From: Lithospermum erythrorhizon
Lineage: Eukaryota > Streptophyta > Magnoliopsida > Boraginales > Boraginaceae
Assembly (NCBI GenBank): GCA_019722365.1
Contig: JADFUC010000904.1
Coordinates: forward strand, 1-64,000
Direction: 5' to 3'
Length of the DNA: 64,000 bases
Made by a program: the position numbers and the translations under genes. The notes under the pieces were generated by a model. It did no database searches, was not told the DNA's origin, and was given only the letters and a program-made list of their open reading frames with translations. Of this stretch, positions 1 through 10,723 are shown in pieces. The number at the start of each line of letters is the position of its first letter. Position 1 is the stretch's first letter.

Positions 1-1274
1 TCATTGTACTTCGTTCAGTTACGTATTGCTAGGCTGGTAGGGGTGTGAACTTGTGGCACAAAAGAACGGAAGTCAAGCCACCGCCGATCTTTTGTGCTTC
101 ATGTTTCCAAGAACAAGGAGAAATGGATTGTGTTTGAATTTAGCCACTACCTTTCAGGTAATTGAATAAAACTCCTAAACCCTTTTTTAATTAAGTTTAG
201 ACATTATTCATTCTAAATAATACTTATGTAGAAAATAGAATTATCATAAAGTATAATAACCTTTGAATAATGTTATTCCTCTTTATTATTTATTATTATG
301 TATTGGTTATATTTTATAATATATTTGGCTTGATTTGTTAACGAGATCGAAGTAAATATTGAGTAGAATTAGAATTATTTGAAATGGCCTTTGGCCGTGC
401 GCCCCAACTTCGTTAACTGCTCGAGGTTGAGTACTCGGAGTCGGTGTTCGAGCGGGTAATGGGTTCACCGACTTCAAACAACAGTTGCATGCATGCTGAA
501 GTCCGGTTCCTCGTTTTTTCTATGAAGCTTTTTGTAGAAAACTATATTTAACGAATCGAATATATCGAATCAAATGCCCCGAATGAGATATTGACAACCA
601 AATTGAATATGAATGAAGTAGAAAAATTATACCGAATATGGTGGAATCAAATAACTATGGCGTTAAATGGAAGGGACGCTAGCGTATGTTTACAATCTTC
701 TCGATTGATGTATTTTATGTTTTGAAAGTGTCTGTCGATCAGCGCTTTTCTTTTTATAAAAAGTGTCTGCCTCCGTCTTGGGAATTTTCCGTTAAGCCCG
801 ACTTTTAAGTCGGAAAATTTAATGGTGAAGTTCACGAAAATCTCCCAGATGGAGGCAAGTTGGATCTTGTTAAAAAGTGATTGACTATGACTATAGCAGC
901 GTATGATGTGGTAACGTGTGTAAATATAAGTGTCTTCACCCCACCATTAACTTCATAAATATATCATGTAAAATACGAAATACAAACTCAATTTTAACAT
1001 TTGTCTGAATACAAATACATGTCAAAAAATTAATATTCGGTTGAATTCGATTAGGTTAGGTGTGTACTATGGACCTAGGCGTAAAAGCCATATTAATGTC
1101 GATCTATGTTTCCAATGATGAAACGTTTATGATAGTTCTATATTTGAATCTAAATTATCCAATAATTCATACACATAACTTCTAAGTTTATCTAAAAATT
1201 GCTAAATTTCAGCGTCTACGAACTTCGGTTCGTTGATTAAAATGGACATAAGTTTTGAAAGAAAAAGTCAATTT
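1..1274. other. Left-edge sequence without a recognised gene
   Basis: AT-rich sequence with short open frames only. I see no domain, splice-linked exon chain, tRNA or clear transposon terminus. It may be the flank or distal part of the hAT/LINE remnant to its right. Confidence 0.5.
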
Positions 1275-1845
1275 TTTTTAAAGAGAATACTATTGATATC
1301 AAAAAAAGCAGTTTGTACAAAAGCCACCGGGCATACCTACGTACAAGTAAAAATCATCTCCTAAGAATTCTTAGTGGAAAATTCCACTCTATACAAATAC
1401 ACCAGTTAGTTCTAGTATTGGGAAAATTCTTCAAGCGTACCGCATTGCTTGACCCCGAGTTGATGCAACAAACACAATCTCCTCCAGCATGCGCTCCAGG
1501 CCTCTAAACACTTTATTGTTCCTCTCCGTCCATATATGATATATTGCACTGCTGAAGCTAAGCCTAAATACTTGGCTTCCCAAACTTTTCCCTCCATTTT
1601 GTTCCACAATATCAGCCAACTCAACTTTCCAGCTTCTTGATTGGTGAAATTTGTAATTATACATCAAGATTTTCCTCAACACATCTCTTGTATAGCTGCA
1701 CCTATAAAATAAGTGCTCCATACTTTCAGCCTCACAACCAAACATGCATTTATCATCCTGGGCAACATTCCAAGCTTTCAATCTGTCCCTTCTGGGGAGC
1801 CTCTGTAAACATAACATCCAGCAAATGACACTATGACTAAGCACA
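1275..1845 (-). pseudogene. LINE retrotransposon 3' fragment (zf-RVT domain)
   Basis: Read on the minus strand, this frame carries the zinc-binding domain that follows reverse transcriptase in plant L1-type LINEs. The stretch CWMLCLQRLPRRDRLKAWN is followed by a Cys-Cys-His-Cys arrangement (KCMFGC, then EHLFYRC), and then by a Trp/Tyr-rich tail with AIYHIWTERNNKVF. The frame stops near 1,431. A short A-run on the minus strand near 1,276-1,284 could be the LINE poly(A) end. No RT core or endonuclease is present, so this is a 5'-truncated copy. It continues in frame from a hAT transposase on its upstream side (junction near 1,845), so the first roughly 50 residues of the open frame are not LINE. 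Not functional. Confidence 0.75.
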
Positions 1846-3060
1846 TTGCGCTTGAATTTTTTATCTTTCACATATTGTGAATCCATATCGGGAACATTAA
1901 TTCCAAGGTTACCACAAGATCCCACAACTTTTTTATAAGTCTTCCCATCCATCATCACACATTTTCTGAAACTTTTTTTTATTGACTTGGACAAGTTTCA
2001 TGACATTCACAATATCTTGATCACCCCTTCGTAATGCTTGAGACAATACATCTGTCACCGCTAAAACATCAACCATTAAGTGCAACAAAAAAACAAACTC
2101 AAAAGTTTGCATCATAAATAACAAACTTTTTGGTTCACCTTTACAAGATCGATCACTATTCAGATCTTCCTAGAGTTCAACAATAGGAGTAAACAACCAA
2201 ACCAACCTAGTAAGAATACGAAAGTATGATCCCCACAGTGTATCGTCCGCTCTTGCAATAGACAATTCTTGGTTCAACCATGTACCAGTTTCCATCAACT
2301 CATTTTCAATTAAATCTGCAAAATGGGCAACTTGTTTCTTACAAAGCAAATCTTGACGCTTATTAAATGACCGGATAAAAGTAACAAGACGATTAATTTC
2401 ACAAAAAAACTAAGCAACATCTTCATGATTTCTTGCAATTGAAACAAGAGCCAACTGAGGTTGGTGAGCAAAACAATGCACATAATAGACTTGAGGTTCT
2501 CTTTTTTTAATTAAAGTTTTCAAACATCCAAGGCGACCTCGCATATTACTAGCTCCATCATATCCTTGCCCTCGAATTTTAGATATACATAATCCTAATC
2601 CAGACAACAAAGTTTCGAGAGCCTTTTTAAGTCCCGTTGCACTTGTGTTTGGAACATGCACAATCCTAATAAATCTTTCTACAACAAAACCTCTACCATC
2701 AATAAAATGGACAACCACAACCATATGTTTTTTGTTAGAACAATCACCGGATTCATCGTGAGAACCGCAAAAATCAATCTCGATTTACTGCCGGCTTGAT
2801 CTTTTTGACAATTTAGAGAGCCTGAAGCATTTGCGAATCTTTACGAATAAGAAGAAGTCATTTTATGATTTTCTCCACCGGCTTTAATTGCTGCGGTAAT
2901 AGCGATCCTGATTGTTGCCAGACTTGTACAATTCAAGAAAGTGGCCTTTATATCTTGCGATTTTTTCCTTAAATGGCATGTGCCACGAAGGCGATCCGCC
3001 TCTAAGAAGATATTTAACAGTTTCAAGTGATACTTTCAGACGAACTAAATAATCAGCTTT
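1846..3060 (-). pseudogene. Decayed hAT-type transposase (DUF4371, ZMYM1-like)
   Basis: Minus-strand frames give ordered blocks of the plant hAT transposase class often labelled zinc finger MYM-type 1-like. In order they are a VKYLL-type block near 3,000, a HDESGDCSNKKH block near 2,740, the hallmark GQGYDGASNMRG near 2,560, YVHCFAHQPQLAL near 2,470, a LVTFIRSFNKRQ-like helix near 2,370, ADDTLWGSYFRILTRLV near 2,220, and DVLSQALRRGDQDIVNVMKL near 2,020. Frames shift several times and stops interrupt. The C-terminal dimerisation region is missing; after INVPDMDSQYV near 1,870 the sequence passes into the LINE fragment. I could not place terminal inverted repeats. Confidence 0.75.
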
Positions 3061-4434
3061 CTCTTGTGCATAATATTTTGTGTAAGAAGATTCAATATTT
3101 TATTTTTTATTCGAAGTGTTTCCACGTCGTTTCGCCGTTATTATGATCGCTAGTTAGTTTGAACCTTGATGTATCCTTAAATATCTACCTAAACTCAACA
3201 TAGTAGTTAAGAAACTACTAACACTACCAAAAGATTATTATAAGTAAGAAAAAATTAAAGGAAGAGGCAGAATCTTAACCTGATAATAATATAAACCGCT
3301 CGACAAAGAAGTCTAGAAGCATCAAGGAAATAAACCTATAGAATGATTATATTATAGACTAAAGACAACAAGCAAAATAGAGAATAAGTCACACATAAAA
3401 GCCAAGCTTAAATAGATCCGCAGCCATGGCGCGTTAGTTGGTCCATAATTATAAATAAAAAAGGGACAAATTTTATATATACATCAAAGAATAATTTAGT
3501 CATAAATTGCTTAATGTTCATCCATTTGGGTTAATCATAAATTGAATTGAATATATATGATAAATAATTGGGAATTGGATAATCCATTAAGTTCAATACA
3601 TATTATATAATTTATCCAATATATATAATATCAAATATATTTAAGATTTTTTATTACCTTAATAATTTATCAAACAATTGTAAATAGGTCTTGGGAGAAA
3701 TCTACAGAGGGAGGCGTAGTAAGGGTTTTGAATTAGGGAATTGGAGAGATGTGTTGTGTGGAAGTTTAGATTTTTAGGTTGTAAAAGCAAAATAAAAAAA
3801 GGAAGGAGGCCGAAATTGTTGGAGGTATGTATTGTAGGGTTACATGTATATTTGAAGTAATTTGTTAAAAAACGGCCAAAAATTTGAGCCTCCTTAGATT
3901 CATTCAGCCAAACTACACAAGCTTGTCAATTTAGCAATGGCTTGGCTTTTTTCTTTGGGTGTTCTGGACACGTAGTGAATGTAAATTCGCCATGCTTGTC
4001 ATTCTTCGTGGATGGGTGATGTGAATTTCTTGAGCGTTCTGGCAATAACAGTGAGCTTTGTAACGTTCGAGGATTTTAAAATTGTAAATAGTGAGCGTAA
4101 TGGATCTATCGTATTTTTTGTCCGTTTGTGTGGTACTAGTTGTTGCGAGAATGTAAACTCCTAGTCACACGAATATAAATTGTTCATTTACAAACTAACT
4201 TTAATTGTGTTTAATAATAAAAAATCAATTATTACTCATTTTATGAACGCCTTTAATTGTGCTTAGTAATAAAATGACCAATTGTGCTTAATAATAACAC
4301 TATGTTCCTGCTTTTTAGGAATAAACATTACCCCATTTACAATCAACGTGTGGACATTTAATCCAAAATAAACAGCTACAAAATGGGTTTAACATGGTAT
4401 GCTAAGGGTACCACGTAGGGACGAGTACTTAGTT
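3061..4434. other. Non-coding stretch between hAT remnant and HAD gene
   Basis: AT-rich with no supported exon. It may contain the end of the hAT element and the distal promoter of the HAD gene. A short repeated phrase around 4,200-4,290 (tttaattgtg followed by a taataa-rich stretch) suggests local duplication. Confidence 0.4.
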
Positions 4435-4453
4435 AAGGGCCCGGCCCGATTCG
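4435..4453 (+). promoter_or_regulatory. GGGCCC/GGCCCG cluster upstream of HAD gene
   Basis: Two overlapping GGCCC cores lie about 70-85 bp before the proposed start codon. Such site-II-like motifs are known in promoters of constitutively expressed plant genes, where TCP factors can bind. The placement fits a proximal promoter, but binding is inferred. Confidence 0.35.
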
Positions 4454-4519
4454 TTAAGAAAAACAGGACATTAATGTCTGGAAAAGAATGAGATGTTTGT
4501 ATAGCTGGAACGACAAAAG

Positions 4520-7500
4520 ATGTTAGGAAGGTGCTGTACAGTAGCAAGTTCAAAGCCCCAAAACTCAGAAGCAAATGAAGTAATCAAAAGATCATCATTT
4601 CAGACCTTAAATGGCCTTCACCACCTCATCCAAACCCACCACTTTAAGGTTTCAATATTTTCTCATTTCCTTAAAATGGATTGTGTTAAAGCTTTCATTT
4701 TTATACTTTTCATGTTACGTTACATTTACAGTAAAAACTCTATAAGGTATTAATGTTGCTACTGGTCAAACTTATTAATTTATTAATTAGAGAGTTTATT
4801 AATTTAAAGAGTTTCTACCGTATATTCTTGATGTTTATGTAATGAATTGATGTTATCTACTGCATTAATGAATGTAACTTTCCATGAACTAAAGTCTGGG
4901 AAAAATGAGAAATTGGGTATGGTTATCAGTGATTGGAGTACAAAAATCAAAGTTCTATTGATATTAATTGTTTGTTTCAAGTTTATTGAGACGAAATTGA
5001 ATGAAACAATTCCCTGAAGATTACAGCAGAGTTAATCGAGGGGTTATGACGTGAACTTGTGGTGAGCGCCGTTTGTATAGAATAGTGAAATTGGGTTGTA
5101 AATCATGCTAAATGATTTGCTAACTCGGCCTGTTGATAACGGAAATCATGTAGTGTAAACGTGGATTCAAAATAACAAAGATATGGAGTGTCATTATCAA
5201 GAATTGGAGTCGAAAAATCATTACGCTAAATCAATTATATTCAGATGTAGGGATTTATGTAGCTCGAGTTATTGAGCTTTGAATATGAGAGACTAAATTC
5301 TGCCTAGGTGTATTGGAGATTGATCTCATTGGGATTTACTGCAGGCATGGTTTTTGGATCAATTTGGGGTGCTGCATGATGGAAAGCAACCTTACCCTGG
5401 AGCCATTTCAACATGTATGTTTCCATTTGTTACCTGGAGCCATTTCAACATGTACATTTCAAAGATGATATGTCAGTTGAAAGTATGTTCACATGTTCTT
5501 TTTCATGTTTCTTCACCGTGTTCCAGTAGAAAAGTTGGCTAGTTATGGCGCTAAAATGGTGATCATCAGTAATTCCTCGAGACGTTCATCAATTACCTTA
5601 GAGAAACTAAAAAACCTTGGATTTGATCCATCCCTCTTCTTAGGGGCTATTACCAGCGGAGAATTAACTCATCTCCACCTTCAAAGGTAAATCTTCTCTT
5701 TGTTGCTTACATTCCATCATCTCTGAATGTTCTGAAAATACTACCAGACACATCTGCTCTATACAATTTGTACCATGTAAACTAGAATTCATTGAGGTGC
5801 AAATCATATTTTCATGAAGTATATTCCAGTTTCCCTAGTAAAATTAATAATGCATATTTTGCAAGTCATTATAATTTATGTTTCCTCAAACAGGAGAGAT
5901 GATACATGGTTTTCTGCTTTAGGGAGGTCCTGTATTCATATGACTTGGAATGACAGAGGTGCTATATCTCTTGAGGTATATCATAGGGCCAAATAATTAT
6001 GGAAGTCTTTGAACCTACGTTTATTTGATTCATTCTTGTACATTGAAGGAATTCATCGAATTATCTTAGGATGGTTCTGAATTGACAGGATTAGTTAAAT
6101 TTCATTTTACTTCCTCAATATAGGCCTCTCTGTACACAATATTTTATGTCTTAACTAAAACGTCAAAATGTCGATAATACCAAGAGAATTTGTGCATAAG
6201 CATAGTAAGAAAGCGAGGGATGGGGAATGCGATAATTATCTTTGTGTTATATCTGTGAAACCGGAAGGTTGTTTAGAATTGGCCAGAGTGAAGTCTGAGC
6301 TCTTGTCTCTTCTTTCTGACAAATAGAGCGTGGAAGTAGTGTGATGAGCTATTTCGATTTATCCCATTATATCCAAGAGCCAGTGAATATAAAATCTTTG
6401 ACTCCATATAAATGGAAATCTATCTCAACTAAAGAGGTATCTAAAGGGAACATGAAATTGGCCTAGTGGTTAGGAGTCTTGAGACTTAGAGGTTTGGGTT
6501 CGATTCTCACCTTGTAAGGGTGAAGGGGGGTTTTTATGATTTGTTGAGAAAAAAAATAGAAATAAAGAGGTATCTAAAATTGTTTATTCATTTTACCTGT
6601 TCTATTGTCATTCAAGTTTCTACTCAGCATACATGTGAGACTTTGGGAAGCCATGACAAATCTCAATACCTTTATTTTTCATTTTGCAAAATATATTATC
6701 TATACTATAATTCATTTTTAGTACAAGGTGAGTTCCTGTTAGTAAATGTTGTTATGTATTTCTTTCTTAAGGGCTTAGATTTGCAAGTTGTTGAGAATGT
6801 TGAAGATGCAGAGTTCATCTTGGCACATGGTACTGAAGCTCTAGGGCTTCCTTGTGGTTCTGCAAGGCCAGTTCAGCTTACGGATCTTGATAATATATTG
6901 GAGCAGTGTGCTTCAAAGAAAATTCCAATGGTTGTAGCAAATCCTGATTTTGTCACTGTGGAGGCCCGAGCTCTGCGTGTTATGCCAGGTGAAGAAACAA
7001 TGTCGATTCTGTCAGCATGAAGTTCAGTTTGTTGTACATGTTACAATATACTATTGAAAGATCTAATGCTTAGATTTCTTAGGAAATTTAGTATTTTCCT
7101 CTTCACATATCAACATTATACTTGTTCAGCTAATGTGTATTTACTTCATGTTTTGTATTTAGTAGTCGGGTTCCTTTAAATTAAATCTGGTGCTCTTTTT
7201 CTTTATAGAACCAGTTGCAAGATGTGTTATTTGTCTCCTTCAATTTTCTCTTGCCATGAAATTATTCCGAGCATTAGTTCATCACCTTAATAGTATGAGC
7301 CTGGCAGGTACCGGATGTAAACTCCCTGAAATAAAGAGAGGAAGTCCTGTCTAATTTGGGAAAAAGTACTTCATAAGAGGAGGGTGTTTAGCTAAGCCTT
7401 TTTCCTGCTGTTTATGTTTAAGGGTACTGCAGAAGAAGCTCCAAGGGTACTTAAGGGCAATCTATTTAGTTATTTTTAAAAAGCTGCACCAGACACCTCA

Positions 7501-9747
7501 GTTTCATCTGCAACTTTTGAATCAACTTCTTCAAAATTTTCTGTTTATGTATCTATTTGTTTAACTGTGACCTTCACGATTGACTTATAGACTATATAAG
7601 TTCACTGAGTGAAGTGTAAGATTGTAGTGAGTATTCTATAGCCTTGTAGATGATGCAGTATGCATGTGATACCAATAAAAGAATTAAGTAAGACAGATGA
7701 TGACTAATAATTACTATGATGCACTAGTCTTCTAATATACTGGCAGATGATGGCTAATAAGTAATAACTACGTTAAATTATTCGTTTTCGACTTATTCTC
7801 CCCGATGAAGCCAGTATTAGCATTTTTCGTTGTTATATCGGCAACCAGATTACGCAGTGTAGTCAGAGTATGAAGTGAAGTGGTGTCATAAATTATACGG
7901 AGTCTTAAAAGCACTCATATATATTCATATTTCTTCTCTTTTTATTATTTTTCTTTCTCCAATTACCTAAAGTTAAGCTAGTATTGTAGAACATACATTA
8001 CAGGTAACTACTCTCTTGCAATGTGGATTGAGAAAGATACATCTATCTACTGGTTTGCTTTGTGTGTTCTGAACGATATTGCTACAACATAATCTCAAGT
8101 CATCCTACAGACTTCTTCTGCCGATACAACTGTTATGTATTAAAGAATAGATAGTCATTCAATTTGGTATCTTTTCAGGGACTCTTGCAGCTACTTACGA
8201 GAAACTTGGTGGTGAAGTGAAATGGATGGGAAAGCCTGACAAGGTGCAACACTTTCCTTCATGTAATTACATTTTCCGTCTTATTAAATGAATCAATTTT
8301 GTTTAATATTTGTGTGGAGTGAAAGTGTTCGTGGTGCACTTCATTTGAAGAAGACATTCTTGAATGTGCAACTTTTCTGTCTTCCTATCATGTACATCAG
8401 AAGTGAGATGTAGCTGAAAATATCAATTATTAAAATACAATCTTACCTAGGCCTTTACAGTATATTGAATAAGAGCTCCTTGTAATTCTCTATTGTCGAA
8501 TGAAAACTGTTCAATCTCCTTCGAGATCACTTTGTTTTCTTTTGCCATTCATTCATCACTGATGAAATCTTGAAATCTTTGAGAATCAAAATTTTGTATA
8601 TATTGTTATCATCTTCTGAGCTAAAAATAATTTGTAGTCCTGTGCTTGTGCAATATGACATGTTCTTGAAATTCAAGTGAAGGTAGATCTATTTAGTACT
8701 ACACTTCACCCATGTCTTTGCCCCCAAGTAAGATCTGACATAGGTATTTTTCAGCAGACTCAAACATAAAACTTAAAGCATGCCCTAAAGCGAGGTAAGG
8801 ATTAAGGAGGAGGGTGGGGGGTTCTGATAGTATGCAGCCTTACCCCTGTCATAACAGGAGGTGTTTCTGAATTGACCCATGAGTGGAGTGCAAACACTAT
8901 CTACTATTTCACAACAAATAAGAAGCGTAGGTAATGTAATGAACCATTTTGATTTATTCCATTATATCAAAGGAGCGAACACATAATCTTTGACTCAAAT
9001 AGGACTAAGGGAGATAGTTTCAACAGGTGGCTGAGTTTTTTTTCTTTGTGTAGACTTTTCTCTTTCCCAGAACACATTCATCATTTTTTCTTTTTTTTGC
9101 ATCTGTGGCTCTCACGAATTCTGATTGCTGAATGCTACATCATGCCAATCTTGATCTCTTATCATTCTGCTTAGCTTGTTGAGTTTAAAATATATCTTTC
9201 ACCCCATTTGATTAAATTCATGATTCTGATTGTTCTTAAATTCTAAGAAATGCATTGGTATGATGTCTAGTGAATGTTAATAGTTTACAATGCCACTGAT
9301 TGTTATTGAAGGACGAAAAAAAGGAACCAAACCTAATCTAGTTTGCCATTATATGAACGATCTGAGTTCCCATTTATCGAGAATTTATTTTACTGTCTCG
9401 CAAAATAATTCAAATACGTACTCACATCCATTTCTGTTTCTTTCTTCTCATTTATTCTAACATATGAGTCCTTTTATTTTCATCTTTTGCAGATCATATA
9501 TAAATCAGCAATACAGCTTGCAGGGGTTGATGCATCTGATTGTATTGCAGTTGGAGATTCTTTACACCATGACATAAAAGGTGCAAATCAAGCTGGAATC
9601 TGCTCTGTATTCATTACTGGTGGGATCCATGCAACAGAGCTTGGGCTAGATCGATTTGGAGATGTTACCGATGATAGTTCTGTTGAAGCTATTTCATCCA
9701 AATATGATGCTTACCCTTCTTACGTGATGCCTTCGTTCACATGGTGA
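4520..9747 (+). CDS. HAD-superfamily class IIA hydrolase, 7 exons
   Basis: Exons are 4520-4648, 5345-5414, 5527-5686, 5894-5975, 6772-6988, 8179-8243 and 9493-9747. All introns are GT-AG, every join keeps phase, and the total is 978 nt, encoding 325 residues plus a TGA stop. Visible HAD motifs are motif I DQFGVLHDG (nucleophile Asp48), motif II SNSSR (Ser81), the motif III Lys in GKPDK (Lys238) and motif IV GDSLHHD (Asp263). The family's usual second acid of the DxD motif is replaced by Phe-Gly (D-Q-F-G), as is typical of the plant/alphaproteobacterial IIA hypothetical subfamily. Residues 85-215 form the cap, including RRDDTWF, TWNDRGAISLE and ILAHGTEALGLP. Exon 1 encodes the short leader ending FQTLNGL...HHFK, and its ATG is the first in frame. 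The substrate is unknown. Introns carry a MITE and SINEs but all coding sequence looks intact. Confidence 0.93.
4729..4824. mobile_element. Small palindromic MITE in HAD intron 1
   Basis: The left end acagtaaaaactctataa and the right end ttaaagagtttctaccgt are near inverted complements about 95 bp apart. This terminus type is common in a widespread plant MITE class. The target duplication is not clear. It lies wholly in intron 1. Confidence 0.5.
6320..6415. repeat. Diverged repeat, copy 1 (HAD intron 4)
   Basis: Shares an approximately 90-bp diverged match with 8,915-9,005 in intron 6: both hold a variant of atttatcccattatatc followed about 25 bp later by aatctttgactc. The unit is unclassified. 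Confidence 0.45.
6430..6578 (+). mobile_element. tRNA-derived SINE with 16-bp target duplication
   Basis: The body at 6446-6562 (117 bp) contains a Pol III box A-like stretch (ggcctagtggttaggag) and a box B (gggttcgattctc), followed by a short A-rich tail. It is flanked by exact 16-bp direct repeats, taaagaggtatctaaa, at 6430-6445 and 6563-6578. This is the signature of a plant SINE insertion made by target-primed reverse transcription. It sits in HAD intron 4 in the same orientation as the gene. The perfect duplication suggests a fairly young insertion. Confidence 0.88.
8760..8870 (-). repeat. Fragment resembling a plant SINE 3' region
   Basis: On the minus strand the order is ggggtaaggctgcatacta, a C-rich acccccacccycc-like run, then ttacctcg. 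This resembles the conserved 3' part of asterid-type SINEs (the 'gtaaggctgcgtac ... accctcccc' pattern). The tRNA-like head is not recognisable here. Located in HAD intron 6. Confidence 0.45.
8915..9010. repeat. Diverged repeat, copy 2 (HAD intron 6)
   Basis: Partner of the unit at 6,320-6,415, in the same orientation. Both lie in introns of the HAD gene. Confidence 0.45.
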
Positions 9748-10723
9748 TCCAAAAAATGCTGAGAAAATTCAGGTTACTTACCTTTGCAGGCTTCCATGAT
9801 TAAAACATGGATGTATTAAGATGCGTTGATGATGGTTCAAAATTCTGTAGTTGTAATGACTGGCGCTCTGTTATTAGGAGATGACTTTTGATCATATAAC
9901 TTAAATTTGAAGTTATGTTGGTCTACTTCGAACAAATATTCCCTGTATTTTTAACCATAGATTAACTAAATTTCAATATAAAGTTATCGTGTGCATGGAA
10001 TTACTTTTTTCATATTAGTGATATAGCAAAGATTTGTCAGCCACCTGTATGATTAACTTACACCAAATTTGGTGCTTATGGAGTTAAAAAATGAAATTTC
10101 ATTTTCATGAGACTCCATTGCTCTTTACTATTATTTTTTGGAAATTCCTAGTTTAAATCCGATTTATGTGAATGGAAATGAACTGTAGCTAGAAGTGATA
10201 GGAATATACGAGTGTTGGGATCATCAGTTGGATTGGTTCGGATAAAAGGCAATAGGGAATGAGAAGAGCTGTGAAATGGGTGGCATATTATGATATGAGA
10301 GTGTCACTCTGTCTTTTTCCTGTAGGGTTACTGTGTAGGATTAGAGTGCGGTTTTATATGAGCCCCTGATGGAGTATAATTTTTGATTGATAAGTTGACC
10401 AGAGCTAAGAAAACTAAGAACAGGCGAATAATTAAAAACTTAAAGTAAATGGTGAATCAAGATATCTGTTGCTGTTGCATTGTTACATGACCATTTTAGA
10501 AGAATGTGCAGTGTATGTATCTTCTTGATAAGCTTCGTATATCTAAAATGCTCTGCTTTTCATCCTGTTTATTCATTCTCTTTTCCATTGTTGAATCTTG
10601 TGTGTACAATGTTGTTGTATCAGTTTGGGTGGTCTGTCACAATATTCAACATTCTGAAAGTCACATCTCCTTATGAATGTGAAAAAAACATTGAAAGTTC
10701 ACATTCTGTACAATGTTGTTGTA
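9748..10723. other. Convergent intergenic interval (3' ends face each other)
   Basis: Less than 1 kb separates the stop codon of the HAD gene and the stop codon of PAP-A, so it must hold both 3' UTRs. No further exon is seen. A 17-base phrase, acaatgttgttgtatca, occurs at about 10,607 and again at about 10,710, the second copy running into the PAP-A stop codon. Confidence 0.6.

Noticed and set aside
6446..6520. tRNA gene candidate with box A and box B
   Set aside because: It lacks a foldable tRNA 5' and 3' acceptor stem and is bounded by a 16-bp target duplication, so it is a SINE head.
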